In this document: positions 33,120-40,890 of the stretch, in pieces | Layout of the letters: each line of letters opens with the position of its first letter | Position numbering within the stretch: the first letter of the stretch is position 1 | Assembly (NCBI GenBank): GCA_002348705.1 | Contig: DEAU01000017.1 | Coordinates: 4,631-68,630 of the forward strand | Direction: 5' to 3' | Origin: Candidatus Neomicrothrix sp. UBA2974 | GTDB lineage: Bacteria; Actinomycetota; Acidimicrobiia; Acidimicrobiales; MedAcidi-G1 | Length of the DNA: 64,000 nt | Notes under the pieces: generated by a model | The model's database searches: none | Told to the model about the DNA's origin: nothing | Seen by the model: only the letters and a program-made list of their open reading frames with translations | Program-made: the position numbers and the translations under genes

Positions 33120-34868
33120 TCAGCGGCTATCCGCGCCACTGCGCAGGACCCGCCCCGGACGGTGATCTGTGAACTTGCCATCGGTAACTACTGGGGTTCC
33201 AGCCACCAGTACGTCGTCGATGCCCGAAGCTCCGGCGTAGAGCCGCGCCGCTCCGCCAGGGAGGTCCGGTCTCAGCGTGATCGGATTGGAGGCGACGACG
33301 CTCTCATCGACGATGATCAGGTCGGCATAGGCACCCTCGCTGAGGCGTCCACGGTCGACCAGGCCGTATAGGTCGGCCTGAACGGCGGTCATGCGGTAGA
33401 CCGCCTCCTCGAATGACAGTAGGCCGTGTTCTCTGACCGGTTCGGCTAGCACCCGGGTGGGGTAGTTGAAGGTGGCGAGAAGGTCGAGGTGTGCACCTGC
33501 GTCAGAAGCTCCGATGACCGCGCGGCCGTCCCGCCAAATGCCGACCCTCGCCTCCCAGTCCTCCCTGCTGGCCTGTACTTCGGAATAGCCAAACGAGGTG
33601 AGGAGGTCGTCAGCTAGGGCTATGTCTAGGAGGGCATCGAACGGATCGCAGCTCCGCTCGGCGGCTATATCTGCCACGGTGCGACCGGCATAGCTTTGGT
33701 TTTCTTCAGCAACGGTGTCGAAAATGGTCATCGCTCCCCAATTGGCCAAGGGACGGAACGGATGGTCGCCTTGGGCTAGGCAGTTGAGGCGCTTTCGCTC
33801 CTCCGGGTCTGATAGAACCCGTTTCTTGTCATCGGGGGGCAGGAACATGACCTCTTCCCACCCGGGGATGGCGTCGAGTACGAAGCCGCTGGCCAGCGAT
33901 AGTCGGGCAGCGATGACCATGGGCACAGTTAATGCGACGACCTTTGCTCCCCGTTCAGCGGCGTAGGTCGAAGCATCCAGCTTCGCCAGACACTCTTGGA
34001 GGTTGCGGGCAGTGACCTGCATTACGTTCCAATTCACCTGGCGGCCTCCGGCGGCCAGCGACATATCGCACAGCAGCGCCTTCGATTCGTCGTCGGTGGG
34101 CCCTCCGGCGGCAGCGAGCATCTCCAGACTGGTGCCTGGAAACTCCTTAAGAACTGAGCAGAGGGTGAGGATTTCTTCGCGGGATGCAAGACGGCTGGGA
34201 ACCGGACGACCCTCGGGGTCGTTGTGAGTGACCGACCAAGTCGACGAAAAGCCCATGGCGCCGGCGGTTAGGCCGTCGCGTAACAGGCTTGACATAGCGG
34301 AAACCTCGCGATCGGTGGCCTCTCGCTCGGTAGCCTCGTCGCCCATTGCCACCCGGCGAAGGGCGGAGTGGCCCACCTTAAAGCCGGCGTTGATGGCAAG
34401 AAGGGGTCCCACCGCGTCGAAATATTCGGCGGTAGTCCGCCAGTTCCAGGGCACTCCGGTGCGAAGCGAATCAAGAGGCATTCCTTCAACCCGTGACAGC
34501 ATCCGCATCAGGTACTCACCGTCAGTCGGGTCGTCAGAGAGCGGCGCTATGGAGAAGCCGCAGTTTCCACCGATGATCGTGGTGACCCCGTGAAGGGGGG
34601 ATGGGCTGAGGGTGCCGTCCCAGAACACCTGCGCGTCGTAGTGGGTGTGGACATCAACGAATCCGGGACAAACCATGCGGCCGTCAGCTTCGATGACCCG
34701 GGCTGAATCAGCCTTCAGGTCTGGACCGATTGTGGTGATCCGACCGCTGTCCACGACCATGTCGGCCCTGCGGCGTTCGGCTCCGGTCCCGTCAACTATC
34801 CAGCCGCCTCGGATCAGTAGATCGTGCACCTTGATGACCGTAGCCATCGATCCGGTGGGGGTCCGCAT
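33120..34868 (-). CDS. N-acyl-D-amino-acid deacylase family amidohydrolase
   Basis: A 582-residue metal-dependent amidohydrolase: the N-terminal strand domain LLIRGGWIVDGTGAERRRAD, then CPGFVDVHTHYDAQVFWDG (metal-binding His pair) and HGVTTIIGGNCGFSIAPL, and GASDAGAHLDLLATF with a late catalytic Asp. This is the D-aminoacylase / N-acyl-D-Glu/Asp deacylase group; the true substrate is unknown. ATG 34868 has TACCGA 8 nt upstream; ATG 34847 is a possible alternative. Confidence 0.85.
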   Translation of the reverse strand: MRTPTGSMATVIKVHDLLIRGGWIVDGTGAERRRADMVVDSGRITTIGPDLKADSARVIEADGRMVCPGFVDVHTHYDAQVFWDGTLSPSPLHGVTTIIGGNCGFSIAPLSDDPTDGEYLMRMLSRVEGMPLDSLRTGVPWNWRTTAEYFDAVGPLLAINAGFKVGHSALRRVAMGDEATEREATDREVSAMSSLLRDGLTAGAMGFSSTWSVTHNDPEGRPVPSRLASREEILTLCSVLKEFPGTSLEMLAAAGGPTDDESKALLCDMSLAAGGRQVNWNVMQVTARNLQECLAKLDASTYAAERGAKVVALTVPMVIAARLSLASGFVLDAIPGWEEVMFLPPDDKKRVLSDPEERKRLNCLAQGDHPFRPLANWGAMTIFDTVAEENQSYAGRTVADIAAERSCDPFDALLDIALADDLLTSFGYSEVQASREDWEARVGIWRDGRAVIGASDAGAHLDLLATFNYPTRVLAEPVREHGLLSFEEAVYRMTAVQADLYGLVDRGRLSEGAYADLIIVDESVVASNPITLRPDLPGGAARLYAGASGIDDVLVAGTPVVTDGKFTDHRPGRVLRSGADSR

Positions 34869-34982
34869 GGGGCCCCTCGGTACGCTCGGCGTCCGGAGGA
34901 TCTAATCGGGTTGTCAGGTCCGCTGCTCCTACGCTCACCTGATAGCGCTGGAGTCGAAGAGCGAGCTGGAGGACAGGACCAA

Positions 34983-36455
34983 ATGGGCGACGTAAGGGCC
35001 ATCGATCCGCAGGAGGAGTGGAGCCTTCTGATCGGTGGCGAGTGGGTGGGCACCGCGTCGAACTACGACGTTGTAGATCCCAACACGACCCAAATAGTCG
35101 GTCATGCACCGGATGCCACGGTAGCTGACGCTGAGGCCGCCATTGCTTCAGCGAAGGCCGCCCTTCCGGCCTGGGCGGCCACGTCACCGGTTGAGCGCGG
35201 AGCTTTGCTCCAGCGCCTAGCCGACGTTCTTAGGGACAAGGCACCAGCTTGGTCGGCACTCGTTCAGGCGGAGACCGGGGCCACCATCAACGTGGCTGAG
35301 ACCATGCAGGTAGGTCCCAACTTGGCCGACCGCTATGCCCAGTACGCCATTCCGCGGAACCTCGACCGAGCTGAGATGCCGGTTGCGCAGGCGGCCTCGG
35401 CTCTAGGTCCGGCTGGTCTCGTGGGAGCCGCGGTCTACCGGCGTCCTGTCGGGGTGGTTGCATGCATTACGTCCTACAACTTTCCACTGGTCAACGTGGC
35501 CGGGAAGCTGGCTCCGGCTTTGGCGATGGGGAACACCTGCATCATCAAGCCAGCGCCTCAGGACCCGTTGGGTGTCTTGCTTCTAGGACGGGCGGTCGAA
35601 GAAGCTGGATTCCCTCCCGGGGTGGTCAACATCCTCACCTCGGCGGGCACTGAGGTCCCGGCCGCGCTCGTCAGATCGCCTGACGTCAACATGGTCAGCT
35701 TCACCGGGTCATCTGCAGTGGGAGCCAGGATTATGGCTGACGGTGCACCGTCGATGACCCGGACCCTTATGGAATTGGGAGGTAAGGGCGCTTTGGTCAT
35801 GACCGACGACGCTGATGTCGGAAAGGCTGTGGGGGCGATCGCCAGTGTATGGGGTTTCCACAGCGGGCAGATCTGCACTGCTCCGACGCGGGTCATCTGC
35901 CACCGAAGCAAGGTCGACGAACTAGTTGGCAGTCTGACAGCGGTAGCCGGAATGCTCAAAGTCGGTAATGCCACCGAGCGTGACACTCTTGTCGGCCCGT
36001 TGGTTAGTGAGCAGCAGCGAGACAGCGTTGAAGCCTTTATCCGAGGCGGGGTCGAAGCTGGCGCAACCTTGGTCTGTGGAGGTGAGCGGCCGGACCTGCC
36101 CGGCTACTTCGTTGTTCCGACCCTATTGGCCGACTGTACTGCTGAGATGCATGTCGTGCGCGAGGAGGCTTTCGGGCCAGTCATCGTCGTTTTGGCTCAC
36201 GACGACGACGACGAGGCTGTAGCGCTAGCCAATGACTCCGAATACGGCCTGTTCAGCTACGTCTACAGCGCCGACAACGCCCGGGCGTTGTGGATCGCCC
36301 AACAGATCCAGTCGGGAAACGTGGCGCTGAATAGCGTGGTGCCCCATCCGGAAGCTCCGTTTGGCGGTTTCAAGCGCTCGGGTATTGGGCGGGACCGCGG
36401 CGTCGCTGGTCTAGAGGCCTACACCGAGGTTCAAGCCATTTCCTGGCAGGCTTGA
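34983..36455 (+). CDS. NAD(P)-dependent aldehyde dehydrogenase
   Basis: A 490-residue ALDH. The catalytic Glu is in MELGGKGALVM and the Cys in FHSGQICTAPTRV; the cofactor segment is NMVSFTGSSAVGARI. It resembles the benzaldehyde/vanillin or salicylaldehyde dehydrogenase group, but the aldehyde cannot be assigned. Start at ATG 34983, with GGAGGA 10 nt upstream and a TACGCT hexamer at 34930-34935 as possible -10. Longer in-frame starts overlap the divergent gene. Confidence 0.9.
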   Translation: MGDVRAIDPQEEWSLLIGGEWVGTASNYDVVDPNTTQIVGHAPDATVADAEAAIASAKAALPAWAATSPVERGALLQRLADVLRDKAPAWSALVQAETGATINVAETMQVGPNLADRYAQYAIPRNLDRAEMPVAQAASALGPAGLVGAAVYRRPVGVVACITSYNFPLVNVAGKLAPALAMGNTCIIKPAPQDPLGVLLLGRAVEEAGFPPGVVNILTSAGTEVPAALVRSPDVNMVSFTGSSAVGARIMADGAPSMTRTLMELGGKGALVMTDDADVGKAVGAIASVWGFHSGQICTAPTRVICHRSKVDELVGSLTAVAGMLKVGNATERDTLVGPLVSEQQRDSVEAFIRGGVEAGATLVCGGERPDLPGYFVVPTLLADCTAEMHVVREEAFGPVIVVLAHDDDDEAVALANDSEYGLFSYVYSADNARALWIAQQIQSGNVALNSVVPHPEAPFGGFKRSGIGRDRGVAGLEAYTEVQAISWQA

Positions 36456-36636
36456 GCCCCAGTTATTTTCGGCATTACTGCCACGAGTTAATTCTTGGAC
36501 CGGAAACGATTGGGATCCCGTCGAGGTTGTCATCAGCTGTGGCAGCGTCCATCCTCTGAGAGAATTGGGCAAACCGGATTGGACCCTGATCAGTCGAATT
36601 CCAACAAGTTGCAACTACTTCAGGAGGTCATTGCCG

Positions 36637-37095
36637 ATGCTTGAGCCAGGAACCCCGGCTCCTGATTTCGCCGTACCCGACCAAGACGGCGAACTAGTCA
36701 CTTTGGACAGCTTGAGAGGTCACTGGGTGGCTTTGTGGTGGTATCCGATCGCCTCGACGCCCGGTTGAACGACTCAAGGTAGGGGGTTCCGTGATCGAGC
36801 CCCAGATTACGAATCGGCCGGAGCCGTGATCGTTGGTGCCAGCTTTGACACCATCGATGCTCAGAAGCACTTCGCCGAAGAACAGGGCTTTCCGTACGCT
36901 CTGCTGGCTGATACCACCAAGGCAATGGGCCAAGATTACGAAGTGGACCAGCCCGACAAGGGCTGGCCGAGACGGGTTACGTACTTGATTGATCCAGCGG
37001 GGACCATTGTGCGGACATACGACATGGCTGGTCAGGACCTGGAAGTCCACGCTCAGGAAGTTCTGGAGGACATCCGACGCCTCTCGGCGACTTGA
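36637..37095 (+). CDS. Peroxiredoxin (Bcp-like), probable selenoprotein with in-frame UGA as Sec44
   Basis: Codons 1-43 (MLEPGTPAPDFAVPDQDGEL to WWYPIASTPG) are a Bcp/AhpC-TSA thioredoxin-fold N-terminus ending exactly at the TPG that precedes the peroxidatic Cys. The next codon is TGA (36766-36768), and the same frame continues as TTQGRGFRDRAPDYESAGA and VIVGASFDTIDAQKHFAEEQ to a TGA at 37095, giving 152 residues, a normal length. So one codon, the catalytic one, is replaced by UGA with no frame change. A 7-bp hairpin with a GU loop follows at 36783-36803. An ideal AGGAGG lies 9 nt before the ATG. The likely function is reduction of peroxides by a selenol. A nonsense mutation or sequencing error is the alternative. 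Confidence 0.82.
36783..36803 (+). promoter_or_regulatory. Candidate bacterial SECIS hairpin
   Basis: GGGGTTC (36783-36789) pairs with GAGCCCC (36797-36803): 7 bp, one of them G-U, around the 7-nt loop CGTGATC. The loop G and U are the 23rd and 24th nt after the UGA, within the spacing of known bacterial SECIS elements recognised by SelB. Confidence 0.6.
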
Positions 37096-37144
37096 GTTGT
37101 CGGGGTCCGTCGGGTCGGAGGACGATGATGGGCAAGCAGCAACG

Positions 37145-38356
37145 ATGATTAGGCCGCTGGCCGGGATGCGTGTGGTGGAGGGCACAGCCTTCGTGGCAGC
37201 ACCTTCCGGCGGTATGGCCTTGGCTCAATTGGGTGCCGATGTTGTCCGTTTTGATCAGATCGATGGCGGCATCGACCACCACAGGTGGCCGGTCACTTCT
37301 GAAGGGGTGAGTCTTTATTGGAACGGTCTAAATCGGGGGAAGAGGTCGGTCGCAGCCGATCTTCGCGATCCTGAGATACAGGATTTACTCACCGTCCTTG
37401 TGGCCGATGCTGGCAATTTCCTCACAAACTTCCCGGCAGTTGGCTGGATGGACCCCGAGCGCTTAAGGGCCCGTCGAGACGACTTGATAATGGTGGTGGT
37501 GACCGGAAGCAACGACGGCTCCTCGGCGCTGGACTACACCGTGAATTGTGCCGTCGGTTATCCGGCCATGACGGGTCATCCCGACGACTCCCGACCGGTC
37601 AACAATGTTGTGCCGGCTTGGGATCTGCTTTGCGGCCAGATGGCAGCTGTGGGACTGTTGGCCGCTGACCGACGCCGTCTTATGGGCGGTGGTGGTGAAG
37701 TGATCACCATTGCTCTTTCCGATGTGGCTATGTCCACCGTGGGTTCGCTCGGGAACCTGGCGGAGGCACAGATCAACGGTCAGGTACGGGACCGTGTTGG
37801 AAATGCAATCTACGGGGCGTTCGGACGAGACTTCGCCACTGGCGACGGTCGGCGGGCCATGGTCGTGGCTATCAGCCCGAAGCAGTGGCAGAGTCTTCAG
37901 GCTGCCACCGGGATGGCTGCCGAAGTATTACAACTGGCCGGAGAGTTGGGCGTTGACTTTGCCGACGAGGGCGAGCGGTATCTGGCCACTGACCGTCTTT
38001 GCGAAATCTTCGCTCCATGGTTCGCCGCTCGTACGCTTGCCGAGGTAGCCGATCGGCTCGATGCCCACGGGGTGTGTTGGGGTCCCTATCGGACCGTGGC
38101 TGAGTTGCTGGCCGAGGACCCCCGTTGTTCAGTCTCCAACCCTTTGTTTCGTGAACTCGACCAACCGGGCGTGGGTCGACATTTGGTTCCGGGCTCGCCG
38201 TTGGCCTTCAGTTCGGCCGGCAACGAGCGAGGCTCCGAGGTGGCGCCCGTGCTTGGCCAGCACACCGAGGAGATCCTGGTCGGCGAGTTAGGCCTGTCGA
38301 TGGCGCAGTTCGGCGCCCTCGTTGATCGGGGTGCCGTAGGTTTGCCCTCTTACTGA
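37145..38356 (+). CDS. mct: Mesaconyl-CoA C1-C4 CoA transferase-like (family III CoA transferase)
   Basis: A 403-residue CaiB/BaiF-fold protein. The N-terminus (MRVVEGTAFVAAPSGGMALA, QLGADVVRFDQIDGGIDHHR) and the segments NAIYGAFGRDFATGDGRR and WGPYRTVAELLAEDP match, as I recall the family, the intramolecular CoA transferase Mct of the 3-hydroxypropionate bicycle, not generic CaiB proteins. The catalytic Asp should be that of SSALDYTVNCAVGYP. It moves CoA between the two carboxyls of mesaconate. ATG 37145 lies 49 nt after the peroxiredoxin; the convergent neighbour looks like a mesaconyl-CoA hydratase. Confidence 0.75.
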   Translation: MIRPLAGMRVVEGTAFVAAPSGGMALAQLGADVVRFDQIDGGIDHHRWPVTSEGVSLYWNGLNRGKRSVAADLRDPEIQDLLTVLVADAGNFLTNFPAVGWMDPERLRARRDDLIMVVVTGSNDGSSALDYTVNCAVGYPAMTGHPDDSRPVNNVVPAWDLLCGQMAAVGLLAADRRRLMGGGGEVITIALSDVAMSTVGSLGNLAEAQINGQVRDRVGNAIYGAFGRDFATGDGRRAMVVAISPKQWQSLQAATGMAAEVLQLAGELGVDFADEGERYLATDRLCEIFAPWFAARTLAEVADRLDAHGVCWGPYRTVAELLAEDPRCSVSNPLFRELDQPGVGRHLVPGSPLAFSSAGNERGSEVAPVLGQHTEEILVGELGLSMAQFGALVDRGAVGLPSY

Positions 38357-38376
38357 TGCAGCGACTGGGTCTTCCA

Positions 38377-39399
38377 CTAGGCCCCCCATGTCACGACTCG
38401 CCAGTCAAGTACTGCATCGCTTGAGCCGTCGGTGCGTTCGGCATCCACTTCGACTCGGATAGCCCGTAACCGGCCGGATCCGACAGGTCGTTCGTCGAGA
38501 ACCGTTTGGTGGAATGACAGCAGGTCCTCTTCGTAGACGGGACACGGGTGGTCACATGATTGCCATCCGACGACGGTTCCGGTGTCGGGGAGGAGGCGGG
38601 AGAGGGAGGCTTGGGCCAATCCGATGGTGTGACCGCCGTAGACCAGGCGTCGTCCATCTGGTCCGAGTGATCGGTCCCGATGTACGGCAGCGAGATTCTG
38701 GCCAAGTCGCGCCAACTGGGGCGCGTTGGTGACAACGTCGCGAAGAGGGTCTGTCTTTCGCTCGCCGACTGCCACTTCCGCAGGCGAAGATGGTCGGAGC
38801 GGCTCCGCGTCCCAGTCGGGGGCGAATCGGGCCCATGCACTGAGATCCACTGTCGAATCCGTGTCGCCAAGATCGTCGTTGTGGCCGGTCGTGGCGTTCG
38901 GGTCGCGAAAGGGGAGCATGGCGCATCGCTCGTAATCGACGACCGTTGAACCATCGTCCAAGCAGGTGGTGTGAATTGCGAGCAGGGCGAGCCCGCGTGC
39001 TGGTCGGTCGTCCCGCCGTCGGAGTTCGCGCAGGCCTCGGATGGTTACCGTGCTTTGAAGGGTCTCGCCATGACGGACCGCTCGTTGAAGGGTCACCGCT
39101 CGGTAGAAGAGGTTGGCGATTACCTGACGAGTGGCCACCGTGCTTTGGCCTATCGAGGCGTGGAGGACGAGCGCCGGATTGACCAGCAACCCGGGACGCC
39201 CGGTTACGGCTTCGGCCAGTGGTCGGCTGAGTGAGGTGGCCAGCGGGTCCCCGCAGATGGCCTGGTATACGGCTGTCTCGCCAGGTCCAATAGTTATTGC
39301 CGGGGCAGGGTCGAGGGTCATCCCGACGGCCAACTCCTCGAAGAAAGGCCCGTCAATGGTGGCTTCTTTTCGTGTGTGGGAGGAGTGTCCGTCGGTCAT
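38377..39399 (-). CDS. MaoC-like double-hotdog hydratase, probable mesaconyl-CoA (methylmalyl-CoA) dehydratase
   Basis: A 340-residue protein made of two MaoC-type hotdog domains. The N-terminal GPFFEELAVGMTLDPAPAIT and the second-domain RLVYGGHTIGLAQASLSRLL with NAPQLARLGQNLAAVHRDRS follow the layout of Mch/Mcd, the beta-methylmalyl-CoA dehydratase of the 3-hydroxypropionate bicycle and ethylmalonyl-CoA pathway. The call rests on recalled similarity and on the convergent mct-like gene. CAGAGT lies 6 nt before the ATG. Confidence 0.65.
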   Translation of the reverse strand: MTDGHSSHTRKEATIDGPFFEELAVGMTLDPAPAITIGPGETAVYQAICGDPLATSLSRPLAEAVTGRPGLLVNPALVLHASIGQSTVATRQVIANLFYRAVTLQRAVRHGETLQSTVTIRGLRELRRRDDRPARGLALLAIHTTCLDDGSTVVDYERCAMLPFRDPNATTGHNDDLGDTDSTVDLSAWARFAPDWDAEPLRPSSPAEVAVGERKTDPLRDVVTNAPQLARLGQNLAAVHRDRSLGPDGRRLVYGGHTIGLAQASLSRLLPDTGTVVGWQSCDHPCPVYEEDLLSFHQTVLDERPVGSGRLRAIRVEVDAERTDGSSDAVLDWRVVTWGA

Positions 39400-39511
39400 T
39401 CGTTCACTCTGCCAGTCGGTTGGGGCTCGGAGCGTGCCGGGTGGTCCCGGGGGTGGGATTCAGATTCGAATTTCAGGTTTTCCAGCTCCAAGTTGCTACC
39501 CGGTAGTAATC

Positions 39512-39521
39512 GTGTGCACAC
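39512..39521. promoter_or_regulatory. Palindrome GTGTGCACAC upstream of whiB
   Basis: A perfect 10-bp palindrome in the 329-bp gap between the MaoC gene and whiB, followed 13 nt later by TGTGATCT, a CRP-like half site. It may bind a dimeric regulator. Confidence 0.4.
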
Positions 39522-39558
39522 ATCCATTTGGGGCAATGTGATCTAAAATAAAGATAGA

Positions 39559-39564
39559 TAGGTT
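39559..39564 (+). promoter_or_regulatory. Putative -10 (TAGGTT) of whiB with a long leader
   Basis: TAGGTT in an unusually AT-rich patch (39540-39595) would give a 5' leader of about 158 nt before whiB. The leader contains a 4-codon ATG-TGA frame at 39642 that I do not call. Confidence 0.4.
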
Positions 39565-39728
39565 CTTTAACAATCATTGCGAATTACTGGAGTGGGCCGG
39601 TACCTGTTTCTTACCATCGCGCGGTCCATCAGATCACGAGGATGTCGAACGGCTGACCGGAATATCGGGAGGGGCGAGGGGCCCGCAACCGATCTGGAGG
39701 CTGAGGGTCATTCCGGAGGGAGCAGACC

Positions 39729-40067
39729 ATGTCAGATGCAGCGACGAGCCTGTACGTCGACTCGCAGTTGATGTCTTGGGCAGATGACGCGCTCTGCCAG
39801 GGCAAGAGCGATTTATTCTTTGCGCCGTTTGCAGAGCGTCCTGAAGCTCGGGTCCGCCGCGAAGCTAGAGCGGCAGAACTGTGTGCCGCTTGTCCAGCCA
39901 TGTTCACCTGTAAACAGCATGCCCGCGACCACCGCGAGTTGGGATTCTGGGGTGGCGAGTCAGAGGCTGAGCGGGCTACGGCGGGGTTTGCCCCCACTAC
40001 TCCGATCATCGGTCGTCGTCAGGTGGCCGCGCGTCGTGCTGCCGCTGCGCTTGCTGGGGCCGGCTGA
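39729..40067 (+). CDS. WhiB family transcriptional regulator
   Basis: A 112-residue WhiB-like protein with four Fe-S cysteines (Cys23 in DDALCQG, then C52-x2-C55-x5-C61 in LCAACPAMFTC), the turn motif GFWGGES (72-78), and a basic C-terminal DNA-contact region (GRRQVAARRAAA). WhiB proteins bind an O2/NO-sensitive [4Fe-4S] cluster and partner with the principal sigma factor. They are confined to actinobacteria, so this gene fixes the phylum. GGAGGG lies 8 nt before the ATG. Confidence 0.95.
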   Translation: MSDAATSLYVDSQLMSWADDALCQGKSDLFFAPFAERPEARVRREARAAELCAACPAMFTCKQHARDHRELGFWGGESEAERATAGFAPTTPIIGRRQVAARRAAAALAGAG

Positions 40068-40095
40068 CGAAGCTCGTCCTCTACTAGGGGCACGA

Positions 40096-40890
40096 TTAGA
40101 GGCCGCGAAAGCCGCCCCCGTCGGCGACGATGGTCTGTCCGGTGACATGTCGGGACAAGTCTGAGGCCAAGAAGACAGCCACGGGGCCTACATCTCTCGT
40201 TGGGTCGCCGATGCGACCCAACGGTGTGCTGGATTCCAAGCGATCAATCAGTGATGGGTCTGCAGCGAGGCCTCTATCGAATGCAGGAGTTAGGGCTAGC
40301 GGAGCCACGGTGTTGACCCTTATGCCGTCAGGTCCCCACTCGGCAGCTAGCCCCTTCGCAAGGGTTCGTTGGGCAGCCTTGACCACCCCGTAGAGAGGCA
40401 GCCCGACGCTTCCCTCCATGCCAGAGGCAGATGTAAGCAGGATCAGCGATCCCTTTGAGTCCTTTAAATGGGGGTAGCTAGCTTGGGCGCAGTCAAATGA
40501 AGCCCGCAGTGATGAAGCCACCAGCATCTTCCAGCCAGTAGCTGAGGCCTGGGTAAGCGGACCTGCTCCGTCAAATGTCCCGGCCACCGCATTATGTATG
40601 AGGCAGTCAAGCCTTCCGAACTTGTCGACCGCTGTTGTAATGGCGGTGGCAACCTCTTCGGCGACTGTCACGTCGCACTTCACGCAGCTGACAGCCAGCC
40701 CTGATTCCCGGAGTTCCGCAGCGACTGGCTCACCAACCTCGACTCTTCGGCAGGCCAGAATCACAGTGGCTCCATGGGAGGCCATAGCTGTAGCCATTCC
40801 CAGACCTATACCCGAGCCTCCTCCGGTAACCACTGCAACCCGACCTTCTAGGAAACGAGTTGCGGGTTGATACGCCGGATCGACAGTCAC
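40096..40890 (-). CDS. Short-chain dehydrogenase/reductase, catalytically intact
   Basis: A 264-residue classical SDR: cofactor motif AVVTGGGSGIGLGMA, a diverged NNAG (HNAVAG), the Ser of LILLTSASGMEG, catalytic YGVVK, and C-terminal HVTGQTIVADGGGF. It resembles 2,4-dienoyl-CoA reductase or FabG-like enzymes. The GTG start overlaps the stop of the degenerate SDR gene upstream (GTGA), and it is the last gene of a six-gene operon. Confidence 0.87.
   Translation of the reverse strand: MTVDPAYQPATRFLEGRVAVVTGGGSGIGLGMATAMASHGATVILACRRVEVGEPVAAELRESGLAVSCVKCDVTVAEEVATAITTAVDKFGRLDCLIHNAVAGTFDGAGPLTQASATGWKMLVASSLRASFDCAQASYPHLKDSKGSLILLTSASGMEGSVGLPLYGVVKAAQRTLAKGLAAEWGPDGIRVNTVAPLALTPAFDRGLAADPSLIDRLESSTPLGRIGDPTRDVGPVAVFLASDLSRHVTGQTIVADGGGFRGL

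Noticed and set aside
36826..37095. A separate short gene starting at GTG 36826, downstream of a truncated peroxiredoxin
   Set aside because: It shares the frame with the upstream half, lacks a ribosome-binding site, and begins in the middle of the thioredoxin fold; a single UGA-containing gene explains both parts.
39642..39656. Four-codon upstream frame (MSNG, stop) in the whiB leader
   Set aside because: Too short to tell from chance, and the CAGATC hexamer 6 nt upstream is an imperfect match.
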